Source of the DNA: Serratia sp. AKBS12
Lineage (GTDB): Bacteria > Pseudomonadota > Gammaproteobacteria > Enterobacterales > Enterobacteriaceae
DNA length: 64,000 bases
Reading direction: 5' to 3'
NCBI RefSeq assembly: GCF_024793895.1
Contig: NZ_JANUSB010000015.1
Span: forward strand, 434,001 to 498,000
Below, piece after piece: positions 8,511 through 17,993 of this stretch. Within the stretch, counting starts at the first letter, position 1; the number at the start of each line of letters is the position of its first letter. The notes under the pieces are model-generated. The model was not told the DNA's origin, searched no databases, and saw only the letters and a program-made list of their open reading frames with translations. The position numbers and the translations under genes were made by a program.

Positions 8511-9911
8511 ATGTCCGAACGATTATCCTCGTTATCGCTGGCTGAAGATAATATTCAGCATCAGCTGACTACCCGTAGCTGGTTTATTCCATTGCTGATG
8601 CGTCTGCATTTTTATATCGGTCTGTTTGTCGGGCCGTTTATGCTTATTGCTGCACTCAGCGGAATATTCTATGCGCTGACGCCGCAAATCGAGTCATATT
8701 ATTACGCCGACCGGCTGTATCATTCGAGCCAGGGGCCGGCCTTGCCGCTGGCATTGCAAATCAGGGCGGCGCAGGCCGACGCGCCGGCGGGGGCTGAGCT
8801 TGCTGCGGTTCGTCCGTCAGCGGCGCCGGGCGAAAACACGCGTGTTCTTTTCAACCTAGCCGACATGCAGGCATCCGAGCGGCTGGCGGTTTTTGTCGAT
8901 CCGGTCAGTGCAGAAACTCATGGGCAACTGCCGGTGTATGGCACCAGCGGCGTATTACCGCTACGAACCTGGCTGGATCGGCTGCATCGCAGCCTGTTGC
9001 TGGGGGAAGTGGGGCGTAACTACAGCGAACTGGCCGCCTCATGGCTCTGGCTGGCGGCGCTGGGTGGACTGGTTCTCTGGGGCGTGCGACGCAGAGCGGC
9101 GCGGCGACAGCGGGGAATACGCGGTGTGCATCAGCAACTGGGCCTGATAATCCTGCTGGGGTTATTGTTCTTTTCTGCCACCGGGCTGACCTGGTCACAG
9201 TGGGCCGGTGAAAACATCAGCGTGCTGCGCCAGCAGTTTGGCTGGGCGACGCCGTCGATCTCTACTGCGCTGCATGCCACGTCGGCGATGCAGGCGGACG
9301 AGCATGCCGATCATCGCGCGCATAGCATGCCGATGATGGCGCAAACCCGCCCCGAGTGGCAAGCCGACAGCTACGATCGCGTGCTGCTCGCTGCCCGCCA
9401 GGCCGGCATCGACGCGCAGAAAATTGAAATCAGGCAACCGGTCGCACCGGGCCAGGCCTGGTCAGTCAGTGAAATCGATCGCCGGTGGCCGACCCAGGTA
9501 GATGCCGTGGCGGTAGATGGCGCTACCATGCGGATCACCGATAAGGTGAGCTTTGAACACTACCCCCTGGCCGCCAAACTTACCCGCTGGGGTATCGATC
9601 TGCATATGGGGGTATTGTTTGGCTGGGTGAATGAACTGGTGCTGGTGCTATTCGCTTGCGGACTGGTGGCGATGGTGGTCATGGGGTATGTCATGTGGTG
9701 GCGCGGTCGGCCAACGCGTGCCACCGGCAAACCGCCGCGCTCGCCGTGGCTGGTGTTGCGGCGCACGCCGAAGGGATGGTTGAGCGTGATTGTGGTGTTC
9801 ACGCTATTGTTGGCGCTTGCCTTGCCGGTGATGGGCATCAGTCTGCTGTTGTTCCTGTTGTGCGATCTATTGCGCTATATCTGGCAAAAACAGCACCGAG
9901 CGTTAAAGTGA
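8511..9911 (+). CDS. PepSY-associated transmembrane protein (PiuB-like)
   Basis: 466 residues from ATG 8511, chosen because AAAGGA sits nine bases upstream; the open frame upstream of it overlaps the divergent gene. The layout is that of PepSY_TM proteins: a first helix after RSWFIPLLMRLHFYIGLFVG, a periplasmic PepSY part, helices around residues 180-235 with LDRLHRSLLLG before them, a second periplasmic PepSY part, and a C-terminal helix bundle. The segment MQADEHADHRAHSMPMMAQ (near residue 260) is His/Met-rich. Homologues are iron- or copper-regulated inner-membrane proteins, some with reductase activity; the exact role here is unknown. Pairing with the DUF2946 gene favours metal handling. 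Confidence 0.85.
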   Translation: MSERLSSLSLAEDNIQHQLTTRSWFIPLLMRLHFYIGLFVGPFMLIAALSGIFYALTPQIESYYYADRLYHSSQGPALPLALQIRAAQADAPAGAELAAVRPSAAPGENTRVLFNLADMQASERLAVFVDPVSAETHGQLPVYGTSGVLPLRTWLDRLHRSLLLGEVGRNYSELAASWLWLAALGGLVLWGVRRRAARRQRGIRGVHQQLGLIILLGLLFFSATGLTWSQWAGENISVLRQQFGWATPSISTALHATSAMQADEHADHRAHSMPMMAQTRPEWQADSYDRVLLAARQAGIDAQKIEIRQPVAPGQAWSVSEIDRRWPTQVDAVAVDGATMRITDKVSFEHYPLAAKLTRWGIDLHMGVLFGWVNELVLVLFACGLVAMVVMGYVMWWRGRPTRATGKPPRSPWLVLRRTPKGWLSVIVVFTLLLALALPVMGISLLLFLLCDLLRYIWQKQHRALK

Positions 9912-9978
9912 AATTTGTCGAAAAGCCTTTTGCCATCTAGACTTAGAAGACAATAAATGCACGTTAAGAGGACAAGCT

Positions 9979-10308
9979 ATGACGAAGAAGCTGGTTTTAG
10001 CCGTTAGCACAGCCGCGGTATTTTCCATTCTTGCTGGCTGTACCGCTTACGACAGGGCCGCCAGTTACGTTAAGGAACCTGTGGTAAGCGATGTGAAAGT
10101 AGGGATGACTAAGCAACAGGTGCGCGCTATCGCCGGGCCACCGTCCACTTCAGCGACCCTGATCCATGCGCAGGGCACCTGCGATACCTATGCGGTCGCG
10201 CCACGCGATGGCAAGGCGCAAACGTATTTTGTCAGCTATAACGATACCGGCCATGTGATGAACAAGGGTTATCAGAGCTGTTCAGAATACGACTCACAGC
10301 CTAAATAA
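9979..10308 (+). CDS. osmE: Osmotically inducible lipoprotein OsmE
   Basis: 109-residue lipoprotein precursor. Signal peptide MTKKLVLAVSTAAVFSI ends in the lipobox LAGC, so the lipidated Cys is residue 21. The mature part contains DVKVGMTKQQVRAIAGPPS, the SmpA/OmlA (BamE-like) fold signature. The E. coli counterpart is induced by high osmolarity and in stationary phase; its function is still unclear. SD AAGAGGA precedes the ATG and an intrinsic terminator follows. Confidence 0.92.
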   Translation: MTKKLVLAVSTAAVFSILAGCTAYDRAASYVKEPVVSDVKVGMTKQQVRAIAGPPSTSATLIHAQGTCDTYAVAPRDGKAQTYFVSYNDTGHVMNKGYQSCSEYDSQPK

Positions 10309-10328
10309 CTGGCTGCGAAACAATCAAA

Positions 10329-10361
10329 AGAGCCCCGTTTTTGCGGGGTTCTTCATTTTTT
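10329..10361 (+). terminator. osmE intrinsic terminator
   Basis: GAGCCCCG, TTTTT loop, GCGGGGTTC, then a T-rich tail ending in TTTTTT. Confidence 0.85.
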
Positions 10362-10465
10362 AGCCGCCGAAAGGTTGAAGATTAATCACTTGAGCGGTAA
10401 TCCGCATTTTTTTATTAAAAAACGATAGACATTTCAGAACGGTATCGCTAATATCTGCGCCCATT

Positions 10466-10553
10466 GGAAGGATGGCTGAGTGGTTTAAGGCAGCGGTCTT
10501 GAAAACCGTCGAGTGTAACAGCTCCCAGAGTTCGAATCTCTGTCCTTCCGCCA
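10466..10553 (+). tRNA. tRNA-Ser (anticodon TGA)
   Basis: 88-base class II tRNA. Acceptor stem GGAAGGA/TCCTTCC, discriminator G and encoded CCA; anticodon loop CTTGAAA with TGA at 10500-10502; a long variable arm; T-loop TTCGAAT. It corresponds to E. coli serT. Stands alone with its own terminator. Confidence 0.96.
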
Positions 10554-10560
10554 AATTCAG

Positions 10561-10586
10561 ACCCCAGGCTATCAAGCCTGGGGTTT
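10561..10586 (+). terminator. tRNA-Ser terminator
   Basis: ACCCCAGGCT, ATCA loop, AGCCTGGGGT and a T-rich tail, directly after the tRNA. Confidence 0.9.
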
Positions 10587-10800
10587 TTGCTTTTTGGGCG
10601 GGATGAGCGCCGCGTTGGCGGCGGCCTCCTGCCGGGGCGTCAGCGCTGGGCATAGGATGTTACGCAGTTGCAGGTTTAATCGCCGCATAAGCGGGATTTT
10701 TAGCCGATTGAATCAATAATCCGTTGATTAACCTTGATTGTTCTCGTCTGGCTGTATTATATTGCGCTCCACGGAAACAGACCGACTTTCCAACAGATTC

Positions 10801-10876
<76 letters not shown>

Positions 10877-10883
10877 TAAAGGA

Positions 10884-10911
10884 AACCCCAGCATTTATGC
10901 TGGGGTTTTTT
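10884..10911 (+). terminator. tRNA-Thr terminator
   Basis: AACCCCAGCAT, TT loop, ATGCTGGGGTT then T6. It lies just beyond the 3' end of the convergent lipoprotein pseudogene. Confidence 0.9.
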
Positions 10912-10917
10912 CTTGCG

Positions 10918-11343
10918 TCAGGCAAACGCCTCATGCTGGGCGGCGGCAATGCCGCTCAGGGCGACCCCCGGCGAGTCATAGTGTAATTGCAACGCCGTCT
11001 GATAAATGTCGCGATCGCCGAGGGAAAACACCATGTCCCGATCGTCAAACGTCTGATTGGCATTCTTGTCTACGATCACATAAGCGCGTTCCCCAGTTTC
11101 AATGCACCAACTTCAGACAGTTGTCCGTCGCTAGCCCCTGCGGTAGCTGCGCTCAATACCGAAGAGAACAGCGCCCGCATAGGGTCAGTAGGTTTGCGGC
11201 CCCACCGACGGTGCGCATTTGGCGTCGGCGCTGGCCTCATTGCAATGCGGTGTGGGATCGCCGGTTGGCGGCGGAGGTGGGCCACTGCCAGCAGAGCAGG
11301 CAGTAAGCAGCAAGGCTAATAACAGGGGGATTGAACGTTGCAT
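10918..11343 (-). pseudogene. Small lipoprotein gene with two compensating frameshifts
   Basis: ATG at 11343, with GGAGG upstream, opens a lipoprotein start: MQRSIPLLLALLLTAC (lipobox LTAC) followed by SAGSGPPPPPTGDPTPHCN and a stop (TGA) after VGPQTY. In the next frame the coding continues as TDPMRALFSSVLSAATAGAS to GQLSEVGAL, then returns to the first frame as TGERAYVIVDKNANQTFDDR and ends at 10918. The full span is 426 bp, exactly 142 codons, so the two shifts cancel. The last part has a DxNxNxxFDDxD-like acidic loop. I do not recognise the family. Either a recent pseudogene, assembly error, or a truncated short lipoprotein of about 50 residues. Confidence 0.55.
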
Positions 11344-11463
11344 CGAGCCTCCTTAAATCATGCTCAGGGCACCTTTAAGGTATAGCAGAGAAACCCTGTG
11401 CCAGCTGTGGCTATGCTGGCACGGTCGGTACGCAGTCCAAACCGGCCGGCACAAGGAGCCGCG

Positions 11464-11838
11464 TTAGGCATCGGGCTGATGGCAGACCGCTTCGATATTA
11501 TGGCCGTCCGGGCCGATGATAAAGGCGGCGTAATAATTTGCATGATAATGCGGCCGCAAACCTGGGGCGCCATTGTCTTTTCCACCGGCTTCCAGCGCGG
11601 CGTGATAAAACGCATCGACTTGCCGGCGGCTTTCCGCCTTAAACGCCAGATGCAGCGGGGCCGGTTTTTCCATAGTTTGAAACAGACATAATGAAGCATT
11701 GCCGTTTGCGCCAAGCTCAACGCCGTAAGCCGGCTCGCCCTCGGACAATATGCCGACGCCGAGAGGTTCCAGTGCCTTGAGAAAGAAGGACTTACTGGCA
11801 TCATAGTCACTGACGCCGAATTTTACGTGGTCAAACAT
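11464..11838 (-). CDS. VOC family protein (glyoxalase-like)
   Basis: 124 residues; FDHVKFGVSDYDASKSFFLKAL opens the first half of the fold, PLHLAFKAESRRQVDAFYHAALEAGG the second, and it closes with YYAAFIIGPDGHNIEAVCH. His5 and the C-terminal Glu are the expected metal ligands. The substrate is unknown. Lone gene; upstream 11839-12085 carries no further gene that I can support. SD GAGGTGAGC before ATG. Confidence 0.88.
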   Translation of the reverse strand: MFDHVKFGVSDYDASKSFFLKALEPLGVGILSEGEPAYGVELGANGNASLCLFQTMEKPAPLHLAFKAESRRQVDAFYHAALEAGGKDNGAPGLRPHYHANYYAAFIIGPDGHNIEAVCHQPDA

Positions 11839-12043
11839 CTGCTCACCTCATTGCTATCCTGTGGTTGCAAGCCCGCGATGGAGGGATGATTAAACAGTAT
11901 AGTTGCTGAGTGGCGATTACTGGCCGCATAAGCCTGGGCGGCCGGTTGCGCATGAGCGCCGGGCTGTTGACCGCTGGGGTAACCGGCGCAGTTGACATGC
12001 TATGCAATGGCCTGCGGGCAATGGCGGTGCCGTATGACAGGCA

Positions 12044-12073
12044 TAAAAAAACCAACCGCAATGGGTTGGTTTT
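12044..12073 (-). terminator. tRNA-Pro terminator
   Basis: On the minus strand AACCAACC, a 6-base loop, GGTTGGTT and a run of T immediately after tRNA-Pro. Confidence 0.85.
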
Positions 12074-12085
12074 TAAAGGAATGTT

Positions 12086-12162
12086 TGGTCGGCATGAGAG
12101 GATTCGAACCTCCGACCCCCGACACCCCATGACGGTGCGCTACCAGGCTGCGCTACATGCCG
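12086..12162 (-). tRNA. proL: tRNA-Pro (anticodon GGG)
   Basis: 77-base tRNA on the minus strand: CGGCATG acceptor strand pairing with CATGCCG, encoded ACCA end, D-arm GCGCAGCCTGGTAGCGC, anticodon GGG at 12126-12128, T-arm GGAGGTTCGAATCCTC. Matches E. coli proL and keeps the E. coli position beside yejM. Confidence 0.96.
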
Positions 12163-12237
12163 ACGCGATAAAAACAGTCTACCTTTTCCCGATGCCATTG
12201 CAAGATGGCCGCGTCTGATTGCTTTAGTTTTAAGCAG

Positions 12238-14025
12238 TTAGTTGGCAATAAAGCGTTTTACATCGGTCAGTACCTGCAACAGCAGACCAAGCTGCGGTTT
12301 TTCGTCCTTTATTTCGTTATCTTGTTTGTCGTAGGCGCGGTAATTGCCGTTGTTGTCCAGCACGATGGTTTGCGTCGGCGTAGTGATCACCAGCAGATCG
12401 CTGTTGCCGGTAGCCACCCAATTGTTGCGTCGCTGAGCGGTAAACAGGTCTTCACCCTGTGAATAGTCATTGGCCGAGGTTTTAACATGCAGCAACCGCT
12501 GCATCAGGGTGCGCATCACGTCGTTGTGGCTGGTCAACTTGTTGATGGTTTGCGCCGGCGTGCCTGGCCAGTGGATCACCAGTGGCACCTGCAACTGTGC
12601 CGGGCTGAAGCTACTGCCGGCGCCCCAGAGGCCTTTACCGGTATCGTTGAATTCAACGCCGTGTTCGGCAGTGATCACCACCACGGTTTTTTCCAGCATG
12701 CCGCGTTGCTGCAGCGAGTCGAGCACCCGGGCGATTTGCGCATCAACCTCGCGCGCGCTGCTGCGGTAGCGTTGAATAAAATCGGCGGGTGCCGGCGTGT
12801 TGCCATTGTCGGACGCCATGGTGTCATCACCGCGCAGGTTGAGATAGGAGAACCACGGCATATTATTGCCCTGATCGGCCAGCCAACGTTGCCACTGCTG
12901 CGTGGTGGCGCTGTCGTTTTGCACCTGCGCCGGCGGCAGGGTGAAATCGGTCAGCAGTGCCTGTCGGTAAAGCGGTGCGTTGAAACCGTCCGAAGAGAAC
13001 AGGCCGAACTGATAACCCTGGGTATTGAGCGCATTGATCAACGCTGACGATTTGCGCGATGCCAAAATGCCATCCAGGTAAGTCGGGGAAATGCCATAGA
13101 ATAAGCCGAACAGACTGGTATCGGCATGGTTACCGGTGCTGTAGTGCTCGGTGAAACGCACGTTTTCCTGCGCGAAGCGGGTGAGGCTGGGCATGTCCTG
13201 CGCCATATCCTGAGTGCGTATGCCGTCTACCACAATCATCAGCAGGTTATAACCGCTGCCCTTGTCACGGTAGCTGAGATCGTTGAGGGGGTACTCAACC
13301 GCGGCGGCGGCCGGGTTACCTTGCTGTACCAAGCGGCGCTCGTATTCTTGCGAGTCGAGCAGGCCGTGTTTTTCCAGGAACTTACGCGCGGTCATCGGGT
13401 ATGACAGTGGCAGATTGGCGCGCTGCATGGTAATTGGTCGATAGAAATTGGCATCCGCCCAGATGTAAATCAGGTGCGAGGCAAAAAACGACACAATAAA
13501 CAGCGCGGCCAGCGGCTTGCCGAAGCTGCGGCGATTCAGGCTGCGCAGTTTTTGCCAACTCCAGGTGGCGAACAGCATTTCCACCAGGAAAATCACCGGC
13601 ACACAGATGAACATCAGCTGCCAGTCGCGCGCCAGTTCGCTCTGCTCCGGGTTGACCACCAATTCCCATACCACCGGATTCAGGTGCAGGTGGAAGCGAG
13701 TGAACACTTCGCTGTCGACCAGCAGCAAGGTCAGCCCGGCGGTAGCCAGCGCGGCGGAGATAAAGCGCAGCAGCCGCTGCGACATCACCACGAAGGTGAG
13801 GGGGAAGATAACCAGCAGGTAGCCGGCAAAGACGATAAAGCTGAAGTGCCCCAGCAGGCTGACCAGCGCATACACCCGGCCCAGCAGTGAGGCAGGCCAG
13901 TCGGTGACAAACAGATAGCGGCTACCCAACCCAAGGCTGAGCAGAATGTTGAACAAGGCGAACCAGTGCCCCCAACTGATCATCTGGGAGACTTTTTCAC
14001 GATAACGCTGACGGTTTGTCACCAT
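12238..14025 (-). CDS. lapC: Inner membrane LPS-homeostasis protein LapC (PbgA/YejM)
   Basis: 595 residues. Five N-terminal membrane helices (from GHWFALFNILLSLGLGSRYLF to about residue 190) lead into a periplasmic sulfatase/phosphatase-fold domain beginning at YNLLMIVVDGIRTQDM. Unlike true sulfatases it has no formylglycine motif. The protein senses lipid A at the outer face of the inner membrane and, through LapB and FtsH, controls LpxC stability and so LPS synthesis; it is essential in E. coli. Starts at ATG 14025 ten bases after yejL on the same strand, so the two are an operon as in E. coli. Confidence 0.95.
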   Translation of the reverse strand: MVTNRQRYREKVSQMISWGHWFALFNILLSLGLGSRYLFVTDWPASLLGRVYALVSLLGHFSFIVFAGYLLVIFPLTFVVMSQRLLRFISAALATAGLTLLLVDSEVFTRFHLHLNPVVWELVVNPEQSELARDWQLMFICVPVIFLVEMLFATWSWQKLRSLNRRSFGKPLAALFIVSFFASHLIYIWADANFYRPITMQRANLPLSYPMTARKFLEKHGLLDSQEYERRLVQQGNPAAAAVEYPLNDLSYRDKGSGYNLLMIVVDGIRTQDMAQDMPSLTRFAQENVRFTEHYSTGNHADTSLFGLFYGISPTYLDGILASRKSSALINALNTQGYQFGLFSSDGFNAPLYRQALLTDFTLPPAQVQNDSATTQQWQRWLADQGNNMPWFSYLNLRGDDTMASDNGNTPAPADFIQRYRSSAREVDAQIARVLDSLQQRGMLEKTVVVITAEHGVEFNDTGKGLWGAGSSFSPAQLQVPLVIHWPGTPAQTINKLTSHNDVMRTLMQRLLHVKTSANDYSQGEDLFTAQRRNNWVATGNSDLLVITTPTQTIVLDNNGNYRAYDKQDNEIKDEKPQLGLLLQVLTDVKRFIAN

Positions 14026-14035
14026 AAATTAAGTA

Positions 14036-14263
14036 TTAATGCGCTTTGTCGTCACGGATAGAAGCCTGCAGGGCTTCAGCAAACGATCTCGCCAACGTCT
14101 GCCGCTGTGCGGGAGAGACGCTGGTGTTGATCAAATTGGTTACCATGTTGCCCAACACCATCAAAGAGAGATCGGTGGGAGTATGGTGTTTTTCCAGAAC
14201 GTTGACTAGCTCAGAGAGCAGTTGTTCAACATGTTCGTCACTGTAACGGGATGATTGTGGCAT
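14036..14263 (-). CDS. yejL: YejL (UPF0352) protein
   Basis: 75 residues from ATG 14263: [16 protein letters not shown], then [20 protein letters not shown] and IRDDKAH at the end, nearly the same as E. coli YejL in length and sequence. Small all-helical dimer of unknown function. I reject the longer start 24 bp upstream because homologues begin at MPQ. It is divergent from yejK and precedes lapC by ten bases. Confidence 0.92.
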   Translation of the reverse strand: MPQSSRYSDEHVEQLLSELVNVLEKHHTPTDLSLMVLGNMVTNLINTSVSPAQRQTLARSFAEALQASIRDDKAH

Positions 14264-14422
14264 AAAGTTGAGCTCAAAACCTGACAAAGTCCCATATCTT
14301 ACCGTATAGGGCCGTGATTTTCCGCTCTAATTTATCGCGACCTGCGGATCGTCGCCATCTTTCAATTGCAGCTCTCTGCCTTCGGTGTTTGAATACGCGC
14401 TCAAAGAACAGGAGGATTTATC

Positions 14423-15430
14423 ATGAGTCTGGATATTGACCAGATCGCACTGCACCAGTTGGTAAAACGCGACGAACAAACGCTGGATGTGGTGCTGCGC
14501 GATTCCCTTCTTCCCGCCAATGCGGCAGTGGAAGAGATGATGGCGGAGCTGCACCGCGTTTACAGCGCCAAAAGCAAGGCTTACGGCCTGTTCAATGAAG
14601 AGAGCGAGTTGGCACAGGCGTTGCGGACCTGCCGCAAGGGCGACGAAGATTTTCTGGCATTCAGCCGTGCCGCCACCGGTCGTCTGCGCGACGAGCTGGC
14701 AAAATATCCGTTTGCCGAGAGTGGCGTGGTACTGTTTGGTCAATACCGTTACCTGGCGGTGGAGTATTTGCTGATCGCGGTGCTCAACAGCTGCAACAGT
14801 ATGCGCGTCAACGAAGAGCTGGATATCAGCACCACCCATTATCTGGACATCAACCACGCGGATATCGTCGCGCGCGTTGATTTGACCGAATGGGAAACCA
14901 ACCCGGAGTCCACTCGTTATCTGACCTTTCTCAAAGGGCGGGTTGGCCGCAAGGTGTCCGATTTCTTCATGGACTTCCTGGCGGCGGCCGAGGGGCTGGA
15001 CACCAAGGCGCAAAACCGCGGGCTGTTGCAGGCGGTAGACGATTATTGCACCGATGCGCAACTGGATAAAAACGAACGTCAGAGCGTGCGTCAGCAGGTG
15101 TACAGTTATTGCAACGAGCAGTTGCAGGCGGGGGAAGAGATTGAACTGCAAGCGCTGTCGGCGGAAATCGCCCCGTTGGGCGAAAAAGACTTTTTGCAGT
15201 TTTCCAGCGAGCAGGGCTACGAACTGGAAGACAGTTTCCCGGCAGATCGTGGCACCTTGCGCCAACTGACCAAGTTTGCCGGCAGCGGCGGCGGCATCAG
15301 CCTAAACTTTGATGCGATGTTGCTGGGCGAGCGAATCTTCTGGGACGCGGCAACCGACACGTTGACCATTCGGGGTACCCCGCCCAATCTGCGTGACCAG
15401 CTACAGCGTCGGCTGAACGGCGGCAAATAG
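14423..15430 (+). CDS. yejK: Nucleoid-associated protein YejK (NdpA)
   Basis: 335 residues, the usual length. Begins [19 protein letters not shown] and contains [28 protein letters not shown] and [19 protein letters not shown], all characteristic of the 37-kDa nucleoid protein family. It binds the nucleoid; its exact job is unsettled (a link with topoisomerase IV and gyrase has been reported). SD AGGAGG is nine bases before the ATG. Divergent from yejL; terminator shared with rplY. Confidence 0.95.
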   Translation: MSLDIDQIALHQLVKRDEQTLDVVLRDSLLPANAAVEEMMAELHRVYSAKSKAYGLFNEESELAQALRTCRKGDEDFLAFSRAATGRLRDELAKYPFAESGVVLFGQYRYLAVEYLLIAVLNSCNSMRVNEELDISTTHYLDINHADIVARVDLTEWETNPESTRYLTFLKGRVGRKVSDFFMDFLAAAEGLDTKAQNRGLLQAVDDYCTDAQLDKNERQSVRQQVYSYCNEQLQAGEEIELQALSAEIAPLGEKDFLQFSSEQGYELEDSFPADRGTLRQLTKFAGSGGGISLNFDAMLLGERIFWDAATDTLTIRGTPPNLRDQLQRRLNGGK

Positions 15431-15451
15431 CGCCAGCGGATCGCAGACAAT

Positions 15452-15480
15452 AAAAAACGCCGCATTTGCGGCGTTTTTTA
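15452..15480. terminator. Bidirectional terminator between yejK and rplY
   Basis: AAAAAACGCCGCA, TT, TGCGGCGTTTTTT: a symmetrical stem flanked by A and T runs that can stop transcription from both convergent genes. Confidence 0.9.
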
Positions 15481-15522
15481 CTTCGGCGTCCCGAAATACT
15501 AAAGCTCGATAACGTTGTGCGA

Positions 15523-15807
15523 TTACGCGCGAACGAAGTCGATGTGGGTCAGTTTTGGCTTGAAAGCGTGACGCTGTACAGCCTGAACTTTAACTTTAGT
15601 TTCTTTGCCGTCGACAACCAGAACGATAGTTTCAGCGTAGAACTCTGGTTTAGCTTCCATGTTCTTGACAGAATCATGGTCTAATTCGATAGCGATTGCA
15701 GCGTCTTTGCCACCGTAGATGATAGCGGGGAACTTGTTAGCTGCACGCAGGCGGCGGCTCGCACCCTTACCCTGCTCTTTACGTACTTCTGCATTGATAG
15801 TGAACAT
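15523..15807 (-). CDS. rplY: 50S ribosomal protein L25
   Basis: 94 residues, the length of the short enterobacterial L25 that binds 5S r[24 protein letters not shown] at the start, [20 protein letters not shown] in the middle and [15 protein letters not shown] at the end are diagnostic. Convergent with yejK; about 170 bp separate it from radD upstream. Confidence 0.97.
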   Translation of the reverse strand: MFTINAEVRKEQGKGASRRLRAANKFPAIIYGGKDAAIAIELDHDSVKNMEAKPEFYAETIVLVVDGKETKVKVQAVQRHAFKPKLTHIDFVRA

Positions 15808-15980
15808 TGTTTTTTCTCTCGAAAGAAAATTTACCCTGCTACAGGCGACCCAGTAACAGGTTCGATAAAGCAGTTTTACTCGCGTTTACGCCGGGCGGAC
15901 CCGGGTAAAGCGGGCGGCATTTTAACGGAAAGCCACCGCCAGGGCAATGAAAACCTGCCGGTCAGGCAGGGCAGGAGCGG

Positions 15981-17738
15981 TCAGTACAGTTCATTGGCAC
16001 GCCGGAAACGCCCCCGATAATCAAATACCTTTTCGCGAATTTGCCAGAACTGACCACGCTTGCGCGCCACGACGAAGTCCGGGTGGCGTAGCAACGCCTG
16101 CTGCCTGATAATATCGGCGGCATGCTGCCAGCCAAAGGGCACCCCCGGTGCGCGCTGATGCGGGCGTAAAAACAGCATCTCAAACGCCTTGCGCTGTGCC
16201 GGTGTCTGCAAGCGGAAACGTTCGCTGGTGCTGGTGCCGTCTTCGTCGTAGTAGGTGGCCTTCAGCCATTCGCCCTTATCATCGCGTCCGCTGTCCAGCG
16301 CCATGCCGCCGCAGCGCAGCACCAGCGCATCTTTCAGCTTCAGCGCCGCCTTCAGCATGTCGTCAGGGTCGACCAGCACTTCCTGGCATTGGTGGCAGCG
16401 GCGGGCGGCAATGTCGTTTTCTGCTCCGCAGTGTGGGCAGCTTTTGAAGCGGAAGCGATAATCGCACTGTTCGCGCTGGCCGTCGTCATCTTCCATCCAA
16501 CCCTGACAGCGGCGGCCATAATGCTCAATGATATCGCCGTGGTCAGTGCATTTGCCCCAGAATAAGTTGGCGAAACCGCAAGCCGGGCAGAATACCTGTA
16601 CCGGCTGACTGTCGCCGTGCGGTTTGCGCACGCCGACTTCCGGTGTAAACAGGTCGTGTGGATTGCCAGCGTAGTCAAGGATCAGGCAATCGTGCTTGTC
16701 CGGTGCCAACCGCAGACCGCGGCCGACGATTTGCTGATACAGGCTGACCGATTCGGTCGGGCGCAGAATGGCGATCAGATCGACATGCGGCGCGTCAAAG
16801 CCGGTGGTCAATACCGCGACGTTGACCAGGTAGCGCAACTGCTGGCGCTTGAATGCCTCGATCAGCGCATCGCGCTCGGCCGGCGGCGTTTCCGCGCTGA
16901 CCAGCGCCGCCTCACCCTGCGGCAATAAACCGTGGATCTCGCGCGCATGTTCGACGGTGGAGGCGAAAATCATCACCCCTTTGCGGGCCTCGGCATATTC
17001 GACAATCTGGCCGATGATATGCGGCGTGATGCGGTTTTGCTGCTTCAATTCCCGGTTCAGCTCTGCTTCGCTGAACAAACCATGGTCATTGGCCTGCAGG
17101 CGGCTGAAGTCGTACTGCACGATGGGCATATCGAGCCGCTCCGGCGGCACCAGATAGCCGTTTTTGATCATATAGCGCAGTGGCAGTTCGTAAATGCAGT
17201 CGCGAAACAGGGCGTTGGCGTCGCCGCGCGTGAAGCCGTGGTAGTGAAACTGATAAATCCAGCCCTTGCCGAGTCGATAGGGGGTGGCGGTCAGACCCAG
17301 CAGCCGCAGTTGCGGGTTGCTGCGCTGCAAATGCTGGATAATTTGCTGGTACTGGCTGTCATCATCGTCGCTGATGCGGTGGCACTCGTCGATAATCAAC
17401 AGCGAAAATGCGCCGTCGAACAGGGGCAGATTGCGCGCCACGGATTGCACGCTGCCGAACACGACTTTGCCGGCGCTCTGCTTTTGTTGCAGACCGGCGG
17501 CGAAGATATCGGCTTCCAGGCCATATGCGCAATATTTGGCGTGATTTTGCGCCACCAGTTCCTTGACGTGCGCCAGTACCAGCACCCGTCCGCGGGCACG
17601 CTTCGCCAGTTCGGCGATCACCAGGCTCTTGCCGGCACCGGTCGGCAGAACGATCAGCGCCGGTTCGGGGTGCTGACGAAAATGGCTGATGGTGGCTTCG
17701 ACCGCCTCCAACTGATAGGGGCGTAGGGTGAATGCCAT
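15981..17738 (-). CDS. radD: DNA repair helicase RadD (YejH)
   Basis: 585 residues from ATG 17738 ([16 protein letters not shown]), as in E. coli RadD. Superfamily 2 helicase motifs: [20 protein letters not shown] (Walker A), IIDECHRI (DECH box), [12 protein letters not shown], and in the second RecA domain [10 protein letters not shown] and [13 protein letters not shown]-terminal zinc region has [22 protein letters not shown] and CHQCQE. RadD acts in post-replication repair, limiting crossover at stalled forks together with SSB and RecA. The open frame continues 46 codons upstream, but those lack similarity. Divergent from rsuA. Confidence 0.95.
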   Translation of the reverse strand: MAFTLRPYQLEAVEATISHFRQHPEPALIVLPTGAGKSLVIAELAKRARGRVLVLAHVKELVAQNHAKYCAYGLEADIFAAGLQQKQSAGKVVFGSVQSVARNLPLFDGAFSLLIIDECHRISDDDDSQYQQIIQHLQRSNPQLRLLGLTATPYRLGKGWIYQFHYHGFTRGDANALFRDCIYELPLRYMIKNGYLVPPERLDMPIVQYDFSRLQANDHGLFSEAELNRELKQQNRITPHIIGQIVEYAEARKGVMIFASTVEHAREIHGLLPQGEAALVSAETPPAERDALIEAFKRQQLRYLVNVAVLTTGFDAPHVDLIAILRPTESVSLYQQIVGRGLRLAPDKHDCLILDYAGNPHDLFTPEVGVRKPHGDSQPVQVFCPACGFANLFWGKCTDHGDIIEHYGRRCQGWMEDDDGQREQCDYRFRFKSCPHCGAENDIAARRCHQCQEVLVDPDDMLKAALKLKDALVLRCGGMALDSGRDDKGEWLKATYYDEDGTSTSERFRLQTPAQRKAFEMLFLRPHQRAPGVPFGWQHAADIIRQQALLRHPDFVVARKRGQFWQIREKVFDYRGRFRRANELY

Positions 17739-17993
17739 GAAATAACGCCTCTGGCCGTAAAATATTTCGCGTATAGTACCGTTTGTGCGCACTGGTTGCG
17801 ACCAACAGCAAAATTGCCCTGTCATGGCACCGTTTCCATCGCTATAATCATCGGACAGCAATCGCTGTTTCCCCACGCGATTTTACTGATTCACCCTCTC
17901 CGAGCCGGCCATTGCATCTGATGCAACGGTGGTTCGTCATATTTTAGCGATACGATCAAAGCGATCATAACAACGACAGGCAAAGCAGACCCC

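Noticed and set aside
14327..15265. 312-codon minus-strand frame opposite yejK
   Set aside because: Shadow of yejK on the other strand; composition and lack of start signals argue against it.
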